Source: Bacteriovorax sp. UBA1852 (GTDB lineage Bacteria > Bdellovibrionota > Bacteriovoracia > Bacteriovoracales > Bacteriovoracaceae). Taken from it: a DNA stretch of 9,788 nt. The position numbers and the translations under genes are program-made. The DNA is taken from contig DDIK01000023.1 in assembly GCA_002338505.1 (NCBI GenBank), positions 1-9,788 on the forward strand, written 5' to 3'. This document shows, in pieces, positions 1 through 5,778 of the stretch. Position 1 is the first letter of the stretch. Each line of letters starts with the position of its first letter. Under the pieces are notes generated by a model that saw only the letters and a list, made by a program, of their open reading frames with translations, did no database searches and had not been told where the DNA came from.

Positions 1-547
1 GTACTGAGTAAACATCTTTATTATTGTCTACAAAATCAACCTTATCGATAACAAAGCAATCACTTGGGTTATGTCCCTTAAGTCTAATATTTCTTGAACC
101 TCTTACTTGTTCAACATATTCGACGTTAGCATAGACAACTTCATCAATTGCATCACTTATGCTTTCATTGACTTTAATGTCACCCGATCTTTCGTAAATA
201 GACTTTCCATTTACAAGGATATCGTAGTTTCCTTTATCCATTACACCAACATCCACCTTTTCAAGAAATGGGACAACCATCTCAGGACAGAATGGATTGA
301 CTTCTTCACTACTATACGCCGAAACCATTATTTGAATTTTATTACCTTCTACTTTTACTTCACTCATTGGAGATCGGTAACAAAGGTTCGGTAAAAAACC
401 CTCAACAACAACTTCAACATTATCATTCGAATCAAATCCCTCTGGTCCAAATACATTGGCAACAGGAACTAATTTTTGAACTGGTATTGCTGCAAGAGCA
501 AATCCACTTACAAGTGCAACTACAAACATTTTCTTTAAATTCTTCAT
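1..547 (-). CDS. Secreted two-repeat Cys protein, paralogue A (3' end outside window)
   Basis: This open frame reads without a stop from the ATG at 547 to the window edge, giving 182 residues. By comparison with its neighbour, about 52 C-terminal residues lie outside. The start is preceded by a GGAGG at 553-557 with 5-nt spacing. Residues 1-19 form a signal peptide (MKNLKKMFVVALVSGFALA), so the product should be exported. The mature part aligns without gaps to the protein at 748-1452. By hand count 106 of 161 aligned residues are identical, including all three visible Cys, in the contexts GFLPNLC, NPFCPEMVVPF and NPSDCFV. Synonymous positions differ widely, so the duplication is old. I do not recognise the family and assign no function. 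The periplasm or outside is the likely location, with Cys pairs likely disulfide-bonded (inference). Confidence 0.9.
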   Translation of the reverse strand, partial: MKNLKKMFVVALVSGFALAAIPVQKLVPVANVFGPEGFDSNDNVEVVVEGFLPNLCYRSPMSEVKVEGNKIQIMVSAYSSEEVNPFCPEMVVPFLEKVDVGVMDKGNYDILVNGKSIYERSGDIKVNESISDAIDEVVYANVEYVEQVRGSRNIRLKGHNPSDCFVIDKVDFVDNNKDVYSV

Positions 548-711
548 CTCTTCCTCCATGTCATTTTGTGTATACATAGTATGAAGGTCGTTACGGATTG
601 AACCTGATGAAAGAGCTATAAAAAGATTTTTTTGATTAGAGATAAAGGTGATGTAGATCAGTTTTTACGTTGTGCTTCGCAGAAAGAAATAATGGGACAT
701 TTTAGAAGAGA
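548..711 (-). other. Leader region of paralogue A, no clear promoter
   Basis: This gap between the terminator and paralogue A should hold the promoter of paralogue A. I see only weak minus-strand candidates, for example TACTAT at 576-581 with GTTCAA 16 bp upstream. No ORF or RNA gene is evident here. Confidence 0.35.
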
Positions 712-735
712 AGAGGGAAGTGAAAACTTCCCTCT
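703..735 (-). terminator. Probable Rho-independent terminator of paralogue B
   Basis: A perfect 10-bp inverted repeat (AGAGGGAAGT 712-721, ACTTCCCTCT 726-735) encloses a 4-nt loop. It begins 12 nt after the stop codon of the minus-strand gene at 748. On the minus strand the stem is followed by a pyrimidine tract, TCTCTTCT, rather than a pure T run, so termination may be imperfect. It would separate paralogue B from paralogue A, suggesting they are transcribed separately. Confidence 0.65.
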
Positions 736-747
736 AGTATTTACAAA

Positions 748-1452
748 TTACTTATTTGAAAAAATAGTATTGATCGACTTTCCATCCATCGCTCTTACAT
801 GAAGAAGAACTTTATCTTTCTTAAGTGTATTTGGTAGTTCTACCTCATACTCAAAAGGAATCATTTTCATTGGACAGAATTCAGAGATTTGCTTCATTCT
901 TGGAAGAATAGAGTAAACATCTTTGTCGTTATTTAATACTTCTACTTTATCTAGTACAAAACAGTCACTTGGATTATAACCTTTAAGTTTTACCATTCTT
1001 GTTCCAACAGACTTTTCTACATATTCAACTCTTGCATAAACGCTCTCATCAACTGCATCACTAATGCTTTCGTTTACTTTGATTTCACCTTTTTTCTTAT
1101 AAACAGATTTACCGTTTACAGTAATGTCATAATTACCTTTATCAAGAATTCCTAAATCTACTTTTTCAAGAAATGGTACAACCATTTCTGGGCAGTATGG
1201 GTTTGAGTCATGATAGTGAAGTGCTGTTATTTTAATGTCGACAGTTTTGTCAGTGATAACAACTTTCTTCATTGGTGAGCGGTGACAAAGGTTTGGTAGT
1301 TGACCTTCAATAATAACTTCAACGTTATCATTTGAATCAAATCCTTCAGGGCTAAAGATATTGTTAACTGGTACAAGTTTTTCAACTGGTGTTCCTGCGC
1401 TTGCGCATAGGCCGATAAGCATCATCATAAATGTTTTGTGCATTGCTTTCAT
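748..1452 (-). CDS. Secreted two-repeat Cys protein, paralogue B
   Basis: The protein has 234 residues from the ATG at 1452. An in-frame ATG at 1458 touches the Shine-Dalgarno GGAGG (1459-1463), whereas the one at 1452 has 6-nt spacing, so 1452 is preferred. Residues 1-19 or 1-20 form a signal peptide with no lipobox. The mature part carries four Cys, at 56, 87, 164 and 193. They occur in two matching contexts: GQLPNLC then YCPEMVVPF, and GYNPSDC then FCPMKMIPF. The spacing is 30 and 28 residues, so the protein appears to be two tandem copies of one domain of roughly 75-85 residues. One disulfide per repeat and a beta-sandwich fold are inferences. It is the tandem paralogue of the gene at 1-547 and is divergent from the metallopeptidase gene. 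Family and function are not recognised. Confidence 0.92.
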   Translation of the reverse strand: MKAMHKTFMMMLIGLCASAGTPVEKLVPVNNIFSPEGFDSNDNVEVIIEGQLPNLCHRSPMKKVVITDKTVDIKITALHYHDSNPYCPEMVVPFLEKVDLGILDKGNYDITVNGKSVYKKKGEIKVNESISDAVDESVYARVEYVEKSVGTRMVKLKGYNPSDCFVLDKVEVLNNDKDVYSILPRMKQISEFCPMKMIPFEYEVELPNTLKKDKVLLHVRAMDGKSINTIFSNK

Positions 1453-1458
1453 AGTCAT

Positions 1459-1463
1459 CCTCC
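1459..1463 (-). promoter_or_regulatory. Ribosome binding site deciding the start at 1452
   Basis: GGAGG on the minus strand lies directly against the ATG at 1458 but 6 nt before the ATG at 1452, which favours the second ATG as the start. Confidence 0.7.
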
Positions 1464-1495
1464 GTGGTTTGTTATAACCAAATATTAAAGATTGA

Positions 1496-1524
1496 GTTAT
1501 ATGTTGAATCTGACTTGAAGTCTA
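1496..1524 (-). promoter_or_regulatory. Candidate sigma-70 promoter for paralogue B
   Basis: On the minus strand, TAGACT (1519-1524, 4/6 to consensus) and TATAAC (1496-1501, 5/6) are separated by 17 bp. This predicts transcription starting near 1489 and a leader of about 37 nt. The palindrome GACTTGAAGTC (1512-1522) overlaps the -35 element, a position suited to repression. Confidence 0.45.
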
Positions 1525-1566
1525 TTAAAAGGTATTCTTTATTTGGCTATAAGTTGACTTAAATCA
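1511..1566. repeat. Two related palindrome-like sites in the divergent promoter region
   Basis: TGACTTGAAGTC at 1511-1522 includes the perfect palindrome GACTTGAAGTC. A related TGACTTAAATCA lies at 1555-1566, beside AAGTTGACTT (1551-1560). The sites are 44 bp apart, close to four helical turns, between divergent genes. The arms AATCTGA (1507-1513) and TCAGATT (1564-1570) also form an outer inverted repeat. This looks like a regulator's operator pair, but it is AT-rich DNA and could be chance. Confidence 0.35.
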
Positions 1567-1602
1567 GATTTTATCTTTAATGTCTTTTTTGATAAAATAT
1601 TA

Positions 1603-1608
1603 TATACT
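1603..1608 (+). promoter_or_regulatory. Candidate -10 element for the metallopeptidase gene
   Basis: TATACT matches 5/6 of the -10 consensus and lies 29 nt before the GTG start at 1638. No convincing -35 hexamer lies 16-18 bp upstream, so an activator may be needed if this is the promoter. Confidence 0.35.
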
Positions 1609-1637
1609 TTCAAATCACAAAAACGAATGGAGTTAAA

Positions 1638-2465
1638 GTGAAGTGTTTATTAGTATTAATTCTTATCGCTGTGTCAACGTATCATACATACGCTAGCTTT
1701 CCAAATAACGATCTCTTAATTGACTCACGAGAGAAAAGTTTAGACACGATGACTGAAGCATCTTTTAATGAAACGTTAAAAAGTTTTGAAGATCGTTGGC
1801 AAAACTATGTCAAAGAAAAGAAAAATAAAAAACTTATTGTTCAAGGCAAGTGGGACAGTTCAAGAGTTAACGCTCATGCAACTAGAGATGATGATAATAA
1901 TCCGATGATTGTTATTCATGGTGGAATTGCTCGTTATGAGTTAATGAATGAAGACTCTTTAAAGCTCATTCTTTGTCATGAGTTAGGTCACCACTTTGGT
2001 GGAGCACCAAAATCCTTAAGAGGGAAGTCTAGCCGTAGGAGTTGGTCGTCAGCAGAGGGACAAGCTGATTATTTTGCAACTAGTTTTTGCATGGGAAAAA
2101 CTCTTGTCGAGAGAGACTGGGATCTCTATGAAAAACCCTTGAATGATGAACTGGTTTTAGGTCTCGTTGAATGTAATACTTTCAAATGTAAAAGAATCTT
2201 AAAAGCCTCTTTGATTGTAAGTAAGATGTTTGCTTCTTTAAAGTTCTCTTGGAAAGAACCAAGTTTTGAGTCTAGAGCTAGTCGTGAAGTTTTAAAAACT
2301 AATTATAAGCATCCTGAGCCACAGTGTCGCCTTGACACGTATGTTGCAGGTTTTAAGTGTGGTCGCCATCGGGAATTAGAGTTTGACGATCAAGATCCGT
2401 TCTATGTAAGTTGCGCCCAAGAATGGAGTCGTCCGCTGTGCTGGTTTTCCCCGAATAAATATTAA
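1638..2465 (+). CDS. Secreted zinc metallopeptidase (HExxH, M48-like)
   Basis: The protein has 275 residues from a GTG start, with TGGAG at 1628-1632 and 5-nt spacing. Residues 1-19 form a signal peptide without a lipobox, so it is exported. The zinc site is HELGHH at 114-119 (ligands H114 and H118, catalytic E115). The likely third ligand is E140 in AEGQADYFA, 22 residues after H118. The mature part has eight Cys. Four are in a C-terminal module of about 50 residues (QCRLDTY, FKCGR, SCAQEW, RPLCWF), probably disulfide-braced. The short H-to-E spacing is unlike classical M48 and closer to ImmA/IrrE-type or thermolysin-type gluzincins, so the family name is tentative while the catalytic site is clear. 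The substrate is unknown. It lies upstream of a secreted serine protease on the same strand. Confidence 0.85.
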   Translation: MKCLLVLILIAVSTYHTYASFPNNDLLIDSREKSLDTMTEASFNETLKSFEDRWQNYVKEKKNKKLIVQGKWDSSRVNAHATRDDDNNPMIVIHGGIARYELMNEDSLKLILCHELGHHFGGAPKSLRGKSSRRSWSSAEGQADYFATSFCMGKTLVERDWDLYEKPLNDELVLGLVECNTFKCKRILKASLIVSKMFASLKFSWKEPSFESRASREVLKTNYKHPEPQCRLDTYVAGFKCGRHRELEFDDQDPFYVSCAQEWSRPLCWFSPNKY

Positions 2466-2478
2466 CCTGAAAATGGGG

Positions 2479-2507
2479 TTAAGTGTCTGTATTTGCAGCT
2501 CTATAAT
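2479..2507 (+). promoter_or_regulatory. Candidate promoter for the serine protease gene
   Basis: A perfect TATAAT (2502-2507) has a weak -35, TTAAGT (2479-2484, 3/6), at 17-bp spacing. The predicted start near 2514 gives a leader of about 70 nt. The -35 sits in the right arm of a short TTAACC/GGTTAA inverted repeat (2462-2482). Confidence 0.45.
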
Positions 2508-2583
2508 AATTACCTCATTCATTTATTGATATTTACTCACTTATTTTAATTTGTCATATTGAGGCTCTAATAAAAGGATCAAT

Positions 2584-3345
2584 ATGAAAAAAATCTTTCT
2601 TCTGGGACTAGTACTCAATACATCATTTGCAATGAATCAAAAATCAATTTGTGGAATCGAAGATAATAGAGCGGTTTCCCAAGTTAGCCAGGTTGGACGA
2701 GCTATAGAAACCGAATATGGTCAAAGTGCTTGTACGTTAACTCTTATCTCTAATAGTTGTGCTCTTTCAGCAGGCCATTGTTATGATGTCCTAGGGTTTG
2801 CAGAGTTTAATACACCTCTCTCTATTAATAATATTCTTCAAAGGTCAAGCCCCGAGGATGTATATGAAGTTGATCAGACTCTAACAAAGCATAAGTATGT
2901 TGGTCTTGGAGATGACTGGGCCGTGATGAAGTTAAAAGAAAACTCGATCACAAAAAAACTTCCTGGTGAGGTCCAAGGCTTTCTTGATGTCAGTTATGAT
3001 GAGATTCATATTGGTGATGAAGTCAGAATTACGGGCTATGGAGTGACTTATGATCAAGCGACATATCAAGCGCAACAAACACATACAGGAAAAGTGACAG
3101 GGATAGGCTCCCTTAAAGCACCTTGGATTGCTAAGCCTAGTGCTATTTTAAATCATCAGGTTGACACAACTGGCGGTAACTCTGGATCTGCCATAGTCAA
3201 TGAAGCAACTGGTAAAGTTGTTGGAATACATACCAATGCTGGATGTGGTTACAGTGGTGATTACAGTAATACAGGAGTAATTATTTCTAAAAATCAAGCA
3301 TTAGTGAATGCCATCAAGGCGTGTCTTGATTCTGAGAAGAAGTAA
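2584..3345 (+). CDS. Secreted trypsin-fold serine protease, V8/glutamyl endopeptidase-like
   Basis: The protein has 253 residues. The ATG has AGGA at 2575-2578 with 5-nt spacing. The signal peptide is about residues 1-16 (cleavage after SFA). The catalytic triad is H65 (LSAGHC), D111 (GDDWAVMKL) and S200 (TTGGNSGSAI). A C50-C66 pair can form the disulfide flanking the catalytic His; other Cys are 23, 59, 221 and 247. In staphylococcal V8 protease, Thr164 and His184 bind the P1 glutamate. The same positions relative to the catalytic Ser are T195 and H216 (GIHTNAG) here, so cleavage after Glu/Asp is plausible (inference). The segment between the signal peptide and the protease core is short, so any propeptide must be small. 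It lies downstream of the secreted metallopeptidase. Its last 32 nt overlap the convergent gene at 3314. Confidence 0.93.
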   Translation: MKKIFLLGLVLNTSFAMNQKSICGIEDNRAVSQVSQVGRAIETEYGQSACTLTLISNSCALSAGHCYDVLGFAEFNTPLSINNILQRSSPEDVYEVDQTLTKHKYVGLGDDWAVMKLKENSITKKLPGEVQGFLDVSYDEIHIGDEVRITGYGVTYDQATYQAQQTHTGKVTGIGSLKAPWIAKPSAILNHQVDTTGGNSGSAIVNEATGKVVGIHTNAGCGYSGDYSNTGVIISKNQALVNAIKACLDSEKK

Positions 3346-3811
3346 GAATCTCATCACTAGTATTAACTAAGTTAAATTTTATCTTCGCCATGAGTTCTCC
3401 ATTTTGAGTAACTCTGGCGATAAACTTATATAGATTTTCATGATGGCTTAAGAGTTTTACTTCACTCTCTATCTTCCCAGGTTTACATATATTATAAAAC
3501 TTTGCCGTTTCAATTTTATTTAAAACACCAATTGCATAACCTTTAGTGTTATCTGAATCATAGTCTTCTACACCAGAGTAGTACTTTGTTAAGAGAATCC
3601 CAGCTGATTGAGTACAGAATTCTTGTAACATTGCCCCAGGTATGACTGGTGCGTTTGGAAAGTGTCCTTGAATATAAGGCTCATCATTTTGAGTTGTCTT
3701 ACTTGTCTTGATTTCAGAGTCTGATAGCTCTCTTACAGTATCAACCATAAGATATGGCTCGCGATGATGAAGGAGCTTCTTAATATCTTTCTTATTCATT
3801 TTGGCGTCCAT
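3314..3811 (-). CDS. FabZ-like 3-hydroxyacyl-ACP dehydratase (hotdog fold)
   Basis: The protein has 165 residues from the ATG at 3811, with AGGAG at 3822-3826 and 10-nt spacing. An in-frame TTG at 3859 would lie deep inside the upstream gene and is not preferred. FabZ signatures are clear: LLHHREPYLMVD (13-24) and GHFPNAPVIPGAMLQEF (49-65). Catalytic H50 and E64 are 14 apart, as His54 and Glu68 are in E. coli FabZ. FabZ enzymes remove water from 3-hydroxyacyl-ACP in fatty acid synthesis. Residues 76-95 (YYSGVEDYDSDNTKGYAIGV) and the polar C-terminal tail make it somewhat longer than typical FabZ. It is the last gene of a kinase-DUF2237 operon and not in a lipid A or fab cluster. It may therefore serve a specialised acyl or polyketide-like pathway rather than bulk synthesis (inference). 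A hotdog thioesterase is less likely. Confidence 0.88.
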   Translation of the reverse strand: MDAKMNKKDIKKLLHHREPYLMVDTVRELSDSEIKTSKTTQNDEPYIQGHFPNAPVIPGAMLQEFCTQSAGILLTKYYSGVEDYDSDNTKGYAIGVLNKIETAKFYNICKPGKIESEVKLLSHHENLYKFIARVTQNGELMAKIKFNLVNTSDEILTSSQNQDTP

Positions 3812-3821
3812 GAAATACTTT

Positions 3822-3826
3822 CTCCT
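3822..3826 (-). promoter_or_regulatory. Ribosome binding site deciding the start at 3811
   Basis: AGGAG lies across the stop codon of the upstream DUF2237 gene and 10 nt before the ATG at 3811. No comparable site precedes the TTG at 3859. Confidence 0.6.
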
Positions 3827-4202
3827 AATTAGTGCTTTCTTTATGTGCAAACTCTTCAAGTGCTTTAAAAGGAATGATTGCTAAGGTTTCTTCATGTGTT
3901 GCTTCTAATACAACAGGGCATGCTTTATTCGCTTTGTAAGCATCAAACCATCTACCAGCACAAAGACACCAGTGATCTCCTGCTTTTAATCCTTGAAAGT
4001 TAAACTCAGGTCTTGATGTTATAAGATCATTTCCTTGTTCTTTAGAGAACTCGAGAAACTCATCAGTGACCACACAACAGACTGTGTGAATGCCATGATC
4101 GTTGTATTCCGTTTTACAATAACCGTCTCTAAACCAACCAGTCATAGGCTGACAACCACATATACTTAACTTTGTTCCGAGAACATTTTTAATATCACTC
4201 AT
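3825..4202 (-). CDS. DUF2237 family protein
   Basis: The protein has 125 residues from the ATG at 4202. Full-length similarity to DUF2237 is recognised from its signature order: NVLGTKLSICGCQPMTGW (6-23), RDGYCKT, DHGIHTVCC, VVTDEFLEFSKEQGNDL, GDHWCLCAGRW (75-85) and LEATHEETL. Eight Cys are present (15, 17, 29, 42, 43, 79, 81, 95), many in conserved positions. This could suit a metal or redox role, but the family has no established biochemical function and I assign none. There is no signal peptide, so it is cytoplasmic. An in-frame ATG at 4223 precedes rather than follows the AGAAGG site, so 4202 is chosen. The gene start overlaps the upstream kinase stop by 8 nt (ATGAGTGA), indicating translational coupling. 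The FabZ-like gene follows after 13 nt. Confidence 0.92.
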   Translation of the reverse strand: MSDIKNVLGTKLSICGCQPMTGWFRDGYCKTEYNDHGIHTVCCVVTDEFLEFSKEQGNDLITSRPEFNFQGLKAGDHWCLCAGRWFDAYKANKACPVVLEATHEETLAIIPFKALEEFAHKESTN

Positions 4203-5508
4203 GAGACCTTCTTTTATATTCATTGATGACCCGAAGATAGACTTCGTTTACGTTAAAGTCACATTTTAATTTTCTAAGTAGAGTAAATATGCCGATAAGT
4301 TTTCTATCAATAAAGATCATCTCTGATGGAGCAGACTTATACTTCATTGTCCTCATCATTTTCTGCGCTAGGGGATAGGCCCTATCTGGAAGATCTGTCT
4401 GTGCCCAGCTATAATTTTTACTATGAAGAGGTTCTGTCGTTAGTATTATGTACTCCCAAAGTAGATCCTCGTCGATTGTAATTTGTTTGTTTGTAGAGTC
4501 CCAAAAGCCATAGAATTCTTCTAAGAACTTTTCTCTGTCCCTATTAAATCCATGGATAAGAAATTGGCGGTAAAACTCTAGTGTCTTATCGTCATATTCT
4601 AAACATGCTCCAAAGTCGATGAGATAAAGTGAATCAAGTTCTTTTGGGACTATGAAGTTAGCTCCATGTGCATCGCTTTGAACGAGCCCATAGAGATAAA
4701 TTTCTTTTAAAAAGTTTTCAAATAATTTCTCTCCAAGGAGGTTTATCTTGTCTTTGTCGAGATTATCAACATCGAGATCTGAGATAGAGGATCCTTCTAT
4801 ATATTCGAGAGCAATAACTTTCTCAGAGCAGAAATCATCATAGACTTTAGTCGTTTTAAAATACGGGTCATCTAGTATATCTTGATATTTCTTTTGAAAG
4901 TCGATTTCTCTTTTATAATCCATCTCCCCAAGTAGTACTCTTTTGATCTCTTCAAAAAAGTCGGTGAGATCAACTCCTTTTGGAAATATTTTTAAATTCT
5001 TTACTAATAATTTAATAAAGAAGAGATCACCATTAATTGCTTTATCAATACCTTTGTATTGAATCTTTAAAACAATTTCTTCACCAGTCTCTTTAATTGT
5101 CGCTTGGTGAACTTGGCCAATACTTGCAGCCGCGAGAGGTTCTGTGTTGATATTTAACTTTGTAAAATATTCTGGTGGTACTTGAGAACTTATCTGCTCA
5201 AAACTTAGAAAGTGTGTCGAGTGCTGAAGATTTCTAAGGACCTTTGTCATCTCCTCATCTAGAAAGTACTCGGCGTATTGAGAAAGAATTTGTCCTGCTT
5301 TAGTGATTGATCCTTTATAATGTGAAAGATCATCAACAAAGTGAGACACGTCTTTACCAAGAAGCTCTTCAATTATTTTTTGTGGATTATCTCTATTGGA
5401 GAGTATACTCTTACCTGCTTTGAAAGCGTATTTCATCAAGGTCGTATTTCTCTTAATAAGCCCGTCTTTGATTCGATTGATTCTTTTCATGTTCTTAATA
5501 TAACCCAT
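4195..5508 (-). CDS. COQ8/ABC1-type atypical protein kinase-like ATPase
   Basis: The protein has 437 residues. Hallmarks of the ABC1/AarF/COQ8 (UbiB) family occur in order: KAGQ (70-73, the family's KxGQ inhibitory motif), the Ala-rich loop AAASIGQV (126-133) replacing the kinase P-loop, K148 in VLKIQYKG, GEMDYKREI (194-202), catalytic QSDAHGANF (277-285, D279 and N284) and DFG at 298-300. The QxDxxxxN catalytic loop, the DFGACLEYD context and the C-terminal RKLIGIFTLLRKLK resemble COQ8/ADCK3. Bacterial UbiB instead carries HxDPHPGN and C-terminal membrane helices, which are absent here. COQ8 supports ubiquinone biosynthesis through an ATPase activity; the substrate here is unknown. It is the first gene of a three-gene operon. 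No good Shine-Dalgarno precedes the ATG at 5508 or the in-frame ATG at 5490, so the exact start is uncertain. Confidence 0.9.
   Translation of the reverse strand: MGYIKNMKRINRIKDGLIKRNTTLMKYAFKAGKSILSNRDNPQKIIEELLGKDVSHFVDDLSHYKGSITKAGQILSQYAEYFLDEEMTKVLRNLQHSTHFLSFEQISSQVPPEYFTKLNINTEPLAAASIGQVHQATIKETGEEIVLKIQYKGIDKAINGDLFFIKLLVKNLKIFPKGVDLTDFFEEIKRVLLGEMDYKREIDFQKKYQDILDDPYFKTTKVYDDFCSEKVIALEYIEGSSISDLDVDNLDKDKINLLGEKLFENFLKEIYLYGLVQSDAHGANFIVPKELDSLYLIDFGACLEYDDKTLEFYRQFLIHGFNRDREKFLEEFYGFWDSTNKQITIDEDLLWEYIILTTEPLHSKNYSWAQTDLPDRAYPLAQKMMRTMKYKSAPSEMIFIDRKLIGIFTLLRKLKCDFNVNEVYLRVINEYKRRSHE
4207..4212 (-). promoter_or_regulatory. Ribosome binding site inside the kinase 3' end
   Basis: AGAAGG lies 4 nt before the ATG at 4202, within the last codons of the kinase gene. 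This supports the 8-nt overlapping start for the DUF2237 gene over the ATG at 4223. Confidence 0.55.
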
Positions 5509-5595
5509 TGATTATCTGTTGTATGTTAGACAATTGTATAACTTAAATAACGATACTTCATGTTACATTATTTAAAACAATAAAAAGAGGTACTT
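5509..5595. promoter_or_regulatory. Divergent promoter region, kinase operon / DUF6435-SDR operon
   Basis: These 87 AT-rich nt separate two divergent operons. Plus-strand candidates are TTAAAT (5543-5548) with CATTAT (5566-5571) at 17 bp, and TAGACA (5527-5532) with GATACT (5552-5557) at 19 bp. For the minus strand TACAAT (5533-5538) is a possible -10 without a good -35. No pair is decisive. Confidence 0.35.
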
Positions 5596-5778
5596 ATGTT
5601 TGGACTATTTAAATCAGACCCTACAAAAAAACTAGAGCAAGAATACTCAAAGCTTTTAGAGAAGGCCATGAATGCTCAAAGAAATGGAGACATCGAACTA
5701 TATGGAAATCTATCTCATGAAGCAGAGGAAGTTCTTAAGAAAATTGATAAAATAAAGGCTGCAGATGCCAAGTCATAA
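5596..5778 (+). CDS. Small DUF6435-type protein
   Basis: The protein has 60 residues. The ATG follows GAGG (5587-5590) with 5-nt spacing. The sequence MFGLFKSDPTKKLEQEYSKL, with the central AMNAQRNGDIELY, matches my recollection of the short DUF6435 family. The family has no known function. The protein is highly charged, predicted mostly helical and possibly coiled coil from residue 12 to the end, with no signal peptide or membrane segment. Its 3' end overlaps the dehydrogenase start by 14 nt in another frame, so the two are probably one translationally coupled operon. Confidence 0.85.
   Translation: MFGLFKSDPTKKLEQEYSKLLEKAMNAQRNGDIELYGNLSHEAEEVLKKIDKIKAADAKS
5754..5758 (+). promoter_or_regulatory. 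Ribosome binding site inside the DUF6435 gene
   Basis: AAAGG lies 6 nt before the ATG at 5765, inside the preceding coding region. It supports the overlapping start of the dehydrogenase gene. Confidence 0.5.

Noticed and set aside
107..579. Plus-strand open frames at 107-394 and 367-579
   Set aside because: They lie antisense to the well-supported partial paralogue at 1-547, lack ribosome sites, and encode low-complexity sequence.
1..1452. Recent duplication or gene conversion between the two paralogues
   Set aside because: Synonymous codons differ throughout even in blocks of identical protein, so the duplication is old.
1465..1480. TGGTT/AACCA hairpin in the paralogue B leader as a riboswitch or thermometer
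   Set aside because: The stem is only 5 bp and does not include the Shine-Dalgarno; this is too weak to claim.
2462..2482. TTAACC/GGTTAA inverted repeat after the metallopeptidase gene as a terminator
   Set aside because: The stem is 6 bp with a 9-nt loop and no T-tract follows. It may simply overlap the next promoter.
3812..3859. Upstream TTG start for the FabZ-like protein
   Set aside because: It has no ribosome site, overlaps the DUF2237 gene, and adds residues outside the FabZ homology; the ATG at 3811 is better.
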